NCBI GenBank assembly: GCA_030408505.1
Contig: JAUHQI010000004.1
Span: 1-64,000, forward strand
Source: Candidatus Sacchlamyda saccharinae
GTDB taxonomy: Bacteria; Chlamydiota; Chlamydiia; Chlamydiales; Rhabdochlamydiaceae
Length of the DNA stretch: 64,000 nt
Direction: 5' to 3'
How positions within the stretch are numbered: position 1 is the stretch's first letter; every line of letters begins with the position of its first letter. The position numbers and the translations under genes were made by a program. The notes under the pieces are model-generated. The model made no database searches and was not told where the DNA came from. It worked only from the letters and a program-made list of their open reading frames with translations. Positions 17,524 to 25,274 of the stretch are shown one piece after another.

Positions 17524-19446
17524 ATGAAACTCCTTTTAAAATTAGCAATCCGTAGCCGCAGGCACTTGTCATTATTGATTGCCACGCTACTTACTCTTTT
17601 AGCCCTTACTGTTGCTTCTCAGATGGAGATGTTTGCCCTTGGCATTATGTCCAATTCGGGGACCGACTTTTTCACCCTTTTTGCCACAGAAAAAAGTGAA
17701 GTGAAACTTTCGCAGACATCGGTCAGTCTTGATGAAGTGCAAAGCCAGTGGGCTGAAATTGACACGAAAAATACTGGAGAAATCACCAAGCAGGATGCCG
17801 CTGCCTATCTAGCCAATAAAAAAGAGATCAACCCCTTAAACTGGCTCTTAAACAAAGCCAAAAGAAAATTCGAGATCTCAAGCAATTTTGTTGCCCTCGT
17901 TGGTATGCTCATTTGTGTGGCTGTTTTCAAGGCTGTTTGGCTCTTTGCCTCTCGGTATACGACCCAACTCCTCGCCATTAGGGTCAGTAGAGATCTTAGG
18001 CAGTACTATTTTGAGCATATCCAGTCCCTTCCGATGAGCTTTTATCAGCAATATAACATAGGTACCCTCTCATCCAGGGTAGTGGGGGACGCTGCGCAAA
18101 TCTCTCTCTCCATTAACTCGATACTTACAAATTACCTCCAATCGCCATTCACAATCATATCGTGCCTTATGATGTGCTTTTGGCTTTCTTGGAAGCTCTC
18201 TCTCGTGATCGTAGTTGGTGTGCCTCTCATCATTATCCCGATCGTCTTCTTCGCCAGACGGGTGAAAAGAGTTACCCGCCAACTCCAGCGGAATCAAGAG
18301 AGTTTTGCCTCCGTGCTCATCGATTTTTTGGCAGGGATCCAGACAGTAAAAATCTTCTCGATGGAAGGATTTTCACTTAAAAAATATAAAGAACAAAATG
18401 ACCGGATGGCCGTTTTAGAGAGCAAAACGGCGAAGTATGGTTTGCTCACAAGACCCATTCTCCACGCTATCACCACTCTTTGTTTAGCAATTGTCGTCCT
18501 CTTCGGCTTATACACTTTGGGAATGCCCCTTTCACAGCTCATTGTCTTTTGCGGACTTCTCCATCTTGCCTACGAGCCAGTGAAAAAGTTTGCAGAGGAA
18601 AATGCTAATATCCAAAGGGGTATTGTTGCTGGAGAACGGATGTTCGAAGTGCTCGATATCAGGCCCCATATTGAAGACAAAAAAGGAGCCTCAACCCTTC
18701 AGGGCTTTAACGACTCAATCGAATTTGATAAAGTGTGGTTCCGCTATGGAGATGACTGGATTCTAAAAGATTTGAGCTTCACTGTAAGGAAAGGGGAGAC
18801 AGTAGCCATCGTCGGCCCTACCGGTGCGGGAAAATCGACCATCGTCCAGCTTATGCCCAGGCTCTACGACGTAGAAAAGGGAGCTATCCGCATCGATGGC
18901 ATCCCCGTGACCGAATACACCCAACAATCTTTGCGTGAGACTATCTCCTTCGTCTCGCAAAAACCCTTTCTCTTCAGCGATACGATCGCAGCTAACATCG
19001 CCTACGGAAAAGACTTTCCCCTCCACGAGATCGAGACGGCCGCAAAAAGGGCTCACGCCGAAGAGTTCATCCTCAACCTTCCCGAAAAATACAATTCTAT
19101 GCTCGCCGAAGCGGGCCAAAACCTCTCTGGTGGCCAACAGCAGCGCTTAGCCATTGCAAGAGCTCTCGTTAAAAATGCCCCCATCCTCATCCTAGATGAG
19201 GCAACCTCCGCCCTCGATGCGATCAGTGAAAATCGGATCAAAAAGGCGATCTCCCAGCTCCACGGTGAAGTGACCCAAATCATCATTGCCCACCGCTTGG
19301 CTACCATCGAGCATGCCGATCGGATCATATTCCTTGAATATGGAGAAAAAGTGGCTGAGGGGACCAAAGACGAGCTCCTCGAGACCTGTCCCCAGTTCCG
19401 CGCCATGTGGGAAGCGATGTTCAAATCAGCTACCCAACCAGCATAA
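17524..19446 (+). CDS. msbA: MsbA-type lipid A ABC exporter
   Basis: 640 residues: a six-helix transmembrane domain followed by an ATPase domain with GPTGAGKST (Walker A), [15 protein letters not shown] (signature) and ILILDEATSALD (Walker B). It should flip lipid A-core across the inner membrane. Compared with E. coli MsbA (about 580 residues) there is an extra loop of roughly 70 residues between the first two helices, holding an EF-hand-like segment (EIDTKNTGEITKQD). Synteny with accA supports the call; a general lipid or drug exporter is the alternative. Confidence 0.88.
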   Translation: MKLLLKLAIRSRRHLSLLIATLLTLLALTVASQMEMFALGIMSNSGTDFFTLFATEKSEVKLSQTSVSLDEVQSQWAEIDTKNTGEITKQDAAAYLANKKEINPLNWLLNKAKRKFEISSNFVALVGMLICVAVFKAVWLFASRYTTQLLAIRVSRDLRQYYFEHIQSLPMSFYQQYNIGTLSSRVVGDAAQISLSINSILTNYLQSPFTIISCLMMCFWLSWKLSLVIVVGVPLIIIPIVFFARRVKRVTRQLQRNQESFASVLIDFLAGIQTVKIFSMEGFSLKKYKEQNDRMAVLESKTAKYGLLTRPILHAITTLCLAIVVLFGLYTLGMPLSQLIVFCGLLHLAYEPVKKFAEENANIQRGIVAGERMFEVLDIRPHIEDKKGASTLQGFNDSIEFDKVWFRYGDDWILKDLSFTVRKGETVAIVGPTGAGKSTIVQLMPRLYDVEKGAIRIDGIPVTEYTQQSLRETISFVSQKPFLFSDTIAANIAYGKDFPLHEIETAAKRAHAEEFILNLPEKYNSMLAEAGQNLSGGQQQRLAIARALVKNAPILILDEATSALDAISENRIKKAISQLHGEVTQIIIAHRLATIEHADRIIFLEYGEKVAEGTKDELLETCPQFRAMWEAMFKSATQPA

Positions 19447-19552
19447 CCTCTTGTTAATTAGTTATATAAAATCCTTGTTGATTATTTGTATTTTTTTTGT
19501 TAAGATATTTTAAATAATATTAGATGTAATACAAAAAAAGATACTTATAATT

Positions 19553-20179
19553 ATGAATGTAACAGCTAAAGATGTTTTTGATTTTTTTACCCCTTTTCCA
19601 AACCGTCACGCAATGCTAGCTGAGGGTGTTGGAGAGCTTCTCCACTCAGAAGATACCTCTTCATTTATGCTCACATGTGCAGCTGTGAGTGTATATGCTC
19701 TAGGAATACTAGCATTAGTTCGCCATAGATTGAATGTTGGAGCTGTAATCGCGGCTAGAGTAGCCCGAGAAGAACGAGAAGGGAATCTGGCAGATCTTTC
19801 AGCAAGGATAGGCTTAAACGCTGATGCATGTGAGCTACAGTGTGCTCGGGGACAAGCAGAGGAAGCCTTAAAGACTCTGATCATCATTGGAAGAGAATTT
19901 CAGGACTTGAGAGATTGTTTTGCTGCAGAAGATGATCTGGGATTGCTAACTAACTGTTACTATGACGTTATTCGAGCTGCCGAGGCTTTTGTTGGGCAAG
20001 AACAGCTTGTACAGGCTCCACGTGAGTTCATTACTACTCTAAGAAATTCGAAACGAACCACAGAAATTACACCTGCGGAGTGGAGGGCTGCTCATGAAAC
20101 AGCTGCAGAAGGTCTCATTGAGTTTTTGAGGCAGGCGGTTAGTCAAACTAAAATTGGAAAATTGACGAAAGGTGCTTAA
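19553..20179 (+). CDS. Hypothetical protein with one membrane segment
   Basis: 208 residues, not recognised. A hydrophobic helix at about residues 37-57 (FMLTCAAVSVYALGILALV) is followed by a soluble, largely helical C-terminal part with an alanine-rich composition. Upstream, 19447-19552 is very AT-rich (promoter-like, with TATAAA and TAAGAT-type stretches). It is convergent with the exonuclease gene three bases away. Confidence 0.6.
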   Translation: MNVTAKDVFDFFTPFPNRHAMLAEGVGELLHSEDTSSFMLTCAAVSVYALGILALVRHRLNVGAVIAARVAREEREGNLADLSARIGLNADACELQCARGQAEEALKTLIIIGREFQDLRDCFAAEDDLGLLTNCYYDVIRAAEAFVGQEQLVQAPREFITTLRNSKRTTEITPAEWRAAHETAAEGLIEFLRQAVSQTKIGKLTKGA

Positions 20180-20182
20180 GCG

Positions 20183-20887
20183 TTATAGCGCGCCGATCTT
20201 CTCGAAACTCTCCTTGAGTTCTTTATTCTGGGGCTTGTCAAACGCTCCACTATCTTTTAGCCAGGAAACGTAGTTTTTAGGGACCTCTTTAAGGGCTTTG
20301 CCTTGGTGCTTGCCAAAGGGCATCCGATCCATATTTTTCGAAGTGGCAAGTAGCTCCATTATTGTCTCAATGGAGAGATCATCGATCATTATCGAGAACA
20401 CATCATAGAGGACCATCACATCATCAAGCGCCCTGTGGGCGTTATTGGCGGCGATGCCATACACTTCGCGCAAGTGTTGGAGTGAGTGTCTGGGAAGGTC
20501 GGGGCGGTAGCGTCTAGCCCACTTGAGGGTGTCTAAGTATTCCCAGGAGGGGAGAGAGAGGTCGTTGCGTGCGTATTCAGCTTCTATGAAATGTTTATCA
20601 AACCCATCATTGTTGTGGGCGATCAGCACGGTGTTTTCAGGACAAAATTCAGCAAAAGCTATGCCTACTTCATCAAAGGACAGGGCATCTTTGACCATCT
20701 CGTCTGTAATATGATGGACAGCGGTTGCTTCTTTAGGGATGGGCATGCCTGGTTGAATAAACTCGCAAAAGGATCGCTCTTCAACGGGGTCATAGGCAGC
20801 CAGCTCGATGATTCGATCCTTTTGGGAACTGATGCCTGTAGTCTCTGTGTCGTAGTAAATGGGTCTTTTCATAAAGTTGTGTTTCAT
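20183..20887 (-). CDS. DnaQ-like 3'-5' exonuclease with C-terminal DUF3820-like domain
   Basis: 234 residues (a second in-frame ATG at 20872 is equally possible). The DEDDh motifs are YYDTETTG (ExoI), AHNNDGFDKHF (ExoII) and HRALDDVMVLYD (ExoIII, with catalytic His). A C-terminal segment MPFGKHQGKALKEVPKNYV resembles DUF3820, found after exonuclease domains in many bacteria. It likely proofreads or trims DNA or RNA; whether it is the polymerase III epsilon subunit is uncertain, since no clamp-binding tail was identified. Confidence 0.88.
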   Translation of the reverse strand: MKHNFMKRPIYYDTETTGISSQKDRIIELAAYDPVEERSFCEFIQPGMPIPKEATAVHHITDEMVKDALSFDEVGIAFAEFCPENTVLIAHNNDGFDKHFIEAEYARNDLSLPSWEYLDTLKWARRYRPDLPRHSLQHLREVYGIAANNAHRALDDVMVLYDVFSIMIDDLSIETIMELLATSKNMDRMPFGKHQGKALKEVPKNYVSWLKDSGAFDKPQNKELKESFEKIGAL

Positions 20888-20914
20888 GATAAAGTCTTGT
20901 CAAATTTGGTGCAA

Positions 20915-21499
20915 ATGATGAAAAAATTCCTTTTTCTCTTGCTTCCCGTTTTTGCCTTCGGCCACATGGCCGATTGCAAAGTCTATTTCTCTCCTAAAGA
21001 TCAACTCGCCGAGCGGATCATCGATCTGATTGAAAAGGAAGACAAATCAATTAAAGTAGCTATATATTCGATGACGCACGTGGGAATTGCTAAAGCGTTA
21101 GAGCGAGCAAGAGATCGAAAGGTAGCTGTAGAAGTGCTTGTCGACCCTTTTTCCGTGAAAGTGCAATCGTCTATTCATCGGTTGTTGGAAGCGAAAATCC
21201 CCCTCTTTGTTTGGGATCAGGGGATACGAATGGGAGCGCGCCGGCGCAAAGCGCTCATGCACGATAAGTTTTGCGTTTTTGGAGATCACACCGTTTGGAC
21301 CGGCTCATTTAACTTCACAAATGATGCGAACTTGCGCCACCAGGAAAATGCGGTAGCTATGACGAGTAAAGAGGTTGCTCAAAATTATTTAACCCAGTTT
21401 GCTCACATGAAGCTCTACGAGAGTAGACCCTATCAAGAATACATCACACTGTACCCAAAGAAAAAGCGGGAAAAAAAAGTCCTAAAAGCTGTATCTTAG
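20915..21499 (+). CDS. Exported phospholipase D superfamily (Nuc-type) protein
   Basis: 194 residues from tandem ATG codons at 20915/20918, chosen because a signal peptide (MMKKFLFLLLPVFAFG) begins there; the open frame upstream overlaps the exonuclease gene on the other strand. A single HKD motif (LMHDKFCVFG followed by WTGSFNFTNDAN) marks the Nuc endonuclease-like branch, which works as a dimer. It is likely an exported nuclease or phosphodiesterase. No clear ribosome-binding site is seen. The lipoprotein gene follows four bases later. Confidence 0.82.
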   Translation: MMKKFLFLLLPVFAFGHMADCKVYFSPKDQLAERIIDLIEKEDKSIKVAIYSMTHVGIAKALERARDRKVAVEVLVDPFSVKVQSSIHRLLEAKIPLFVWDQGIRMGARRRKALMHDKFCVFGDHTVWTGSFNFTNDANLRHQENAVAMTSKEVAQNYLTQFAHMKLYESRPYQEYITLYPKKKREKKVLKAVS

Positions 21500-21503
21500 A
21501 GGA

Positions 21504-21656
21504 ATGAAATACCTAATTTGTTTTAGCCTTTTGTGCCTAAGTTTGTCTGGATGTTTTCAAGCCCATTCCGATGATGATCTTCGGGGAGTGCCCGTAACGA
21601 ATAACCCGAATTTGATTCCCCAGTCGAATCAAACAGTGCAAGGACCCAGTTTTTAG
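21504..21656 (+). CDS. Small 50-residue lipoprotein
   Basis: A 50-residue frame with AGAGG upstream and an ATG at 21504. The N-terminus is a lipoprotein signal: MKYLICFSLLCLSLSGC, with the lipobox LSGC and lipidated cysteine at residue 17. The mature part is short and polar (QAHSDDDLRGVPVTNNPN...). Lgt (gene at 48359) would lipidate it. It lies between the PLD nuclease and pdhA. Function unknown; the tidy signal and ribosome-binding site argue for a real gene. Confidence 0.75.
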   Translation: MKYLICFSLLCLSLSGCFQAHSDDDLRGVPVTNNPNLIPQSNQTVQGPSF

Positions 21657-21695
21657 TTTCTTGCATCATTTAGAAAAATTTCTTAACGTGAGTTT

Positions 21696-22739
21696 ATGAC
21701 CGAAGAGAAAAAACAGCAGCCTAATATCTTTTCTCATGATCTGGATAAAGTGATCAAAGAGATCGGAAAAGAAAAACTCGTCGAGTATCTAAAACAGATG
21801 CTCCTCATCCGTAATTTTGAGACACGGGCAGAAGCTGCCTATCTACAAGGAAAAGTCGGTGGCTTTTTCCATTCCTATATTGGCCAGGAGGCTGTGCAAA
21901 CAGCTTGTGTGGGCGTGATGGGAATCGATCAGTGGTGGATCGCTTCTTACCGGTGCCATGCACTTGCTCTTCTGCTTGGAGCTACACCAACCGAACTCAT
22001 GGATGAGCTCTATGGTAAGGTGACAGGTAATGCACTTGGTAGAGGTGGATCCATGCACTTTTTTACTGAAGATCTTCTCGGAGGCTATGGCATTGTCGGA
22101 GGTCAAATTCCCATTGCAACCGGCGCTGCTTTTGCGATCAATTACAAGAAAAAGTTCCCCAAAGTAGATGTAAGACAAAAAGATGTAGCCGTCTGCTTTT
22201 TTGGTGATGGAGCTTCCGTTCAAGGCTCGTTTCATGAGTCTTTGAATATTGCCTCTCTTTGGGATTTGCCCTGCATTTACGTAATAGAGAATAACGAGTG
22301 GGGCATGGGAACGCATGTCGACAGAGCCGTCTGCATCCAGCCCATTGCTGAGAGTAAAGCCCCAGGCTATGCCATGAAAGCCTACTCATTAGATGGGATG
22401 GATTTTTTCAACTGCTACGCAGGTTTTCAGCATATTTTTAACGAAGTAAAAGAGACCTCAAGACCGGTACTCGTAGAGGTATATACCGAAAGATTTAAAG
22501 GCCATTCGGTCTCCGATCCAGGTCTTTACCGCAGCAAAGATGATTTGAACAAGTGCATGGAGCGCGATCCAATCAACATCATGCTCAAAGTTCTGACCAC
22601 GCACAATATGATTACAGAGGAAGAGTTTAAAACACTTGATAAAGAACTAAAAGACCATGTGGTCGAGGCTATGAAACACGCCGATCAGGCCCCATGGCCC
22701 GACCCCATACACTTAGAAGAGGACGTTTTTGCCAAATAG
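21696..22739 (+). CDS. pdhA: Pyruvate dehydrogenase E1 component alpha subunit
   Basis: 347 residues. It has the thiamine-diphosphate motif from FFGDGASVQGSFHESLNIA to NNEWGMGTHVDRA, and the conserved RGGSMHFF segment. With PdhB it decarboxylates pyruvate and loads acetyl onto the E2 lipoyl group. It heads the compact pdhA-pdhB-pdhC operon. Confidence 0.97.
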   Translation: MTEEKKQQPNIFSHDLDKVIKEIGKEKLVEYLKQMLLIRNFETRAEAAYLQGKVGGFFHSYIGQEAVQTACVGVMGIDQWWIASYRCHALALLLGATPTELMDELYGKVTGNALGRGGSMHFFTEDLLGGYGIVGGQIPIATGAAFAINYKKKFPKVDVRQKDVAVCFFGDGASVQGSFHESLNIASLWDLPCIYVIENNEWGMGTHVDRAVCIQPIAESKAPGYAMKAYSLDGMDFFNCYAGFQHIFNEVKETSRPVLVEVYTERFKGHSVSDPGLYRSKDDLNKCMERDPINIMLKVLTTHNMITEEEFKTLDKELKDHVVEAMKHADQAPWPDPIHLEEDVFAK

Positions 22740-23718
22740 TCAAACTATAGATATTAGAGAAGCAATTCGCCAAGCGATCGATGAAGAGATGACAAGAGAT
22801 GAAACCGTCTTTGTCCTTGGGGAAGAGGTGGCCGAGTATAACGGCGCTTATAAAGTCACGAAGGGGATGCTCGATAAGTGGGGGCCTGATCGGATCATCG
22901 ATACGCCCATTTCAGAACTTGGCTTTACAGGGCTTGCGGTGGGCGCTGCGATGTGCGGGCTCCGTCCTGTTGTTGAATTCATGAGCTTCAACTTCTCATT
23001 TGTCGGTTGCGATCAGATCATTTCCAACGCGATCAAAATGCACTACATGTCTGGCAACCGCTTTAAAGTGCCGATTGTTTTCCGCGGTCCCAATGGCGCT
23101 GCCGCCCAGGTCTCTTCCCAACACTCTCATTGCGTAGAATCGCTCTATGGCAACCTCCCAGGCCTGATCATCATCGCGCCAAGCAATGCGTATGACGCCA
23201 AAGGCTTGCTCAAATCTGCCATCCGCGATAACAACCCCGTCCTCTTTCTAGAGTGTGAGCTCTCCTACAATTTGCAGATGGAGATTCCCGTAGAAGAGTA
23301 CACTCTTCCCATCGGCAAAGCCAATATTCTGCAAGAGGGGAATCACGTCACTCTCGTCTCTCATAGCCGAATGGTCGATCTTTGTAAGGAAGCAGCAGAT
23401 GAGCTAGCGAAAAAAGGGATCGAGATTGAACTCATCGACCTGCGAACCATCAGACCCCTTGACTTGCCAACAGTTGCAGAGTCGGTTCGCAAAACCAATC
23501 GATGTGTCCTTGTCGAAGAGGGACATATTTTTAGTGGTATTGCTGCAGAAGTGGGCTTTCAGATTCAAGAGCACTGCTTTGATTTCCTTGACGCCCCTAT
23601 CGAAAGAGTCTGCCAAAGAGAAACCCCCATGCCCTATTCCAAAGTCCTCGAGAAAGAGACTATGCCGACCAAAGAGCGGATCATAAGCGCAATCCAAAAA
23701 GTGTTGGAGAAACGATAA
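22729..23718 (+). CDS. pdhB: Pyruvate dehydrogenase E1 component beta subunit
   Basis: 329 residues from a TTG that overlaps the pdhA end by 11 bases; no ATG lies near, and GAGGA precedes it. Motifs include EEVAEYNGAYKVTKG, DTPISELGFTGLAVGAAM and SSQHSHCVESLYG, typical of transketolase-type beta subunits. It forms the heterotetrameric E1 enzyme with PdhA. The TTG start and overlap suggest translational coupling. Confidence 0.97.
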   Translation: MPNSQTIDIREAIRQAIDEEMTRDETVFVLGEEVAEYNGAYKVTKGMLDKWGPDRIIDTPISELGFTGLAVGAAMCGLRPVVEFMSFNFSFVGCDQIISNAIKMHYMSGNRFKVPIVFRGPNGAAAQVSSQHSHCVESLYGNLPGLIIIAPSNAYDAKGLLKSAIRDNNPVLFLECELSYNLQMEIPVEEYTLPIGKANILQEGNHVTLVSHSRMVDLCKEAADELAKKGIEIELIDLRTIRPLDLPTVAESVRKTNRCVLVEEGHIFSGIAAEVGFQIQEHCFDFLDAPIERVCQRETPMPYSKVLEKETMPTKERIISAIQKVLEKR

Positions 23719-23719
23719 T

Positions 23720-25018
23720 ATGCCATTTACCTTAACGATGCCGAAACTATCTCCTACTATGGAAGAGGGAACGATTGCCAAGTGGCACGTCAAAGAAGGC
23801 GATCACGTAGCTTCTGGCGACGTTCTTATGGAAGTGGCAACCGATAAAGCAACCGTTGAGCACAATGCCCTCGATGAAGGTTACCTGCGCAAGATCCTCA
23901 AACCAGAAGGGAGTGAAGCGAGAGTGAACGAGGCCATTGCCATCTTCACAGAATCTGCTGATGAGAGCATTGAAGGCTATGAGCCAGAAGGGGAGAAAGC
24001 GGCCTCAGCTCCTCAGGAAGGAGAGCCTACCGATGAAACAAAGGAAGAGGCCCCAGAAGCTGCAGCCCCAGCCCCTAAAGGCGGCGCCATGCAGCAGCCC
24101 GCATTCGTCCCCCCTCCGCCACTAGAGGGTTACACATTAGAAGGACCGACCAAGCCAATTAAGGGAAGAATTCCCGCCTCTCCATTGGCCCGGAAGCTCG
24201 CAGAAGAAAAGGGGATTGACCTCTCTACTATTAAAGGTTCAGGGCCAAGAGGCCGCATCACAAGCAAAGACTTAGAAACCGGTGCGCAAGCAGGGGTGGT
24301 CAGCTTCACCCACAAAAAACCATCCATTGCCCCAGGCACCTACGAAGAAGAGCCCTTGAGCCAAATGCGCAAAGTGATCGGCAAGCGCTTGCAAGAGTCA
24401 AAAACCTTCATTCCCCACTTCTATGTTGCCCAAGAGATGGACGCTGAGCCGATGATCGCCCTCCGTGAGCAGTTCAAAGCTGGTGGCATGCGTGTAACCT
24501 TCAACGACCTCATCGTCCGTGCAACCGCCCTCGCCTTGAAAAAACATCCCGAAGTCAACAGCGGCTTCAATACCGTAAACAACACCATCGTCCGCTACAA
24601 AACCATCGACATCGCCATCGGCGTGAGTATCCCAGACGGGCTCATCACCCCCATCGTCCGTCATGCTGACTACAAAAACCTCGTGGAAATTTCCTCAGAA
24701 GTACGCTCCCTTGCGAAAAAAGCCCGCGATGGCAAGCTTGCTCCCGAAGAATTTACCGGAGGCTCCTTCACCATCTCCAACCTCGGAATGTACGGAGTGC
24801 GCGACTTCATCGCTGTGATCAACCCGCCTCAAGCCGCGATCCTCGCCATCGGTGGGATCCAAGAAAAGCCCGTTGTCAAGAATGGACAAATAGTCCCCGG
24901 CAAAACAATGGCCTTTACCCTCGCCTCCGATCACCGAGTGATCGACGGCGTGGACGCCGCCAAGTTCCTCGCCACCCTCCAGCTCTTCATCGAGAACCCA
25001 TCCCTGATGGTCGTCTAA
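23720..25018 (+). CDS. pdhC: Dihydrolipoamide acetyltransferase (E2) of pyruvate dehydrogenase
   Basis: 432 residues. A single N-terminal lipoyl domain has the lipoylated lysine in EVATDKATVEH. A Pro/Ala/Glu-rich linker leads to the peripheral-subunit-binding domain (IPASPLARKLAEEKGIDLSTIKGSGPRGRI). The catalytic domain ends with ASDHRVIDGVDAAKF, holding the HxxxDG active site. It passes the acetyl group to CoA. It starts one base after pdhB. Its 3' end abuts a convergent small gene around a 14-base palindrome (25017-25030). Confidence 0.97.
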   Translation: MPFTLTMPKLSPTMEEGTIAKWHVKEGDHVASGDVLMEVATDKATVEHNALDEGYLRKILKPEGSEARVNEAIAIFTESADESIEGYEPEGEKAASAPQEGEPTDETKEEAPEAAAPAPKGGAMQQPAFVPPPPLEGYTLEGPTKPIKGRIPASPLARKLAEEKGIDLSTIKGSGPRGRITSKDLETGAQAGVVSFTHKKPSIAPGTYEEEPLSQMRKVIGKRLQESKTFIPHFYVAQEMDAEPMIALREQFKAGGMRVTFNDLIVRATALALKKHPEVNSGFNTVNNTIVRYKTIDIAIGVSIPDGLITPIVRHADYKNLVEISSEVRSLAKKARDGKLAPEEFTGGSFTISNLGMYGVRDFIAVINPPQAAILAIGGIQEKPVVKNGQIVPGKTMAFTLASDHRVIDGVDAAKFLATLQLFIENPSLMVV

Positions 25019-25019
25019 A

Positions 25020-25217
25020 CTAATTAGTTTGGAGCCATCCAAGTAATACTGCTATGAGAAAGCCTGCAATCCCCAAAGCTATCACTTTCTTCATACCCTT
25101 TAGCTTGAGGGCTTTTTTTAGGTTTTCCACGATTTGGAGAGCGGCAAAGCCTATCAGGGGTGAAATAATTAGAATAGCGACAAACTTGATGGCAAATAAT
25201 TTTACTGCTGGATCCAT
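25020..25217 (-). CDS. Small two-helix membrane protein
   Basis: 65 residues with two hydrophobic helices (about residues 9-28 and 43-60) separated by a Lys-rich loop. AAGGAGA stands at good spacing before the ATG. Convergent with pdhC. Family not recognised; the good ribosome-binding site and clean membrane topology support it. Confidence 0.7.
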   Translation of the reverse strand: MDPAVKLFAIKFVAILIISPLIGFAALQIVENLKKALKLKGMKKVIALGIAGFLIAVLLGWLQTN

Positions 25218-25274
25218 AACTCTCCTTGATGGAACGGAATGTTAACAAGGAAATGTTGAAGCATCAAGATATTT

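Noticed and set aside
25017-25030. A 14-base palindrome AAACTAATTAGTTT as an operator
   Set aside because: It lies across two convergent stop codons, where an operator has no clear target, and short AT palindromes arise by chance.
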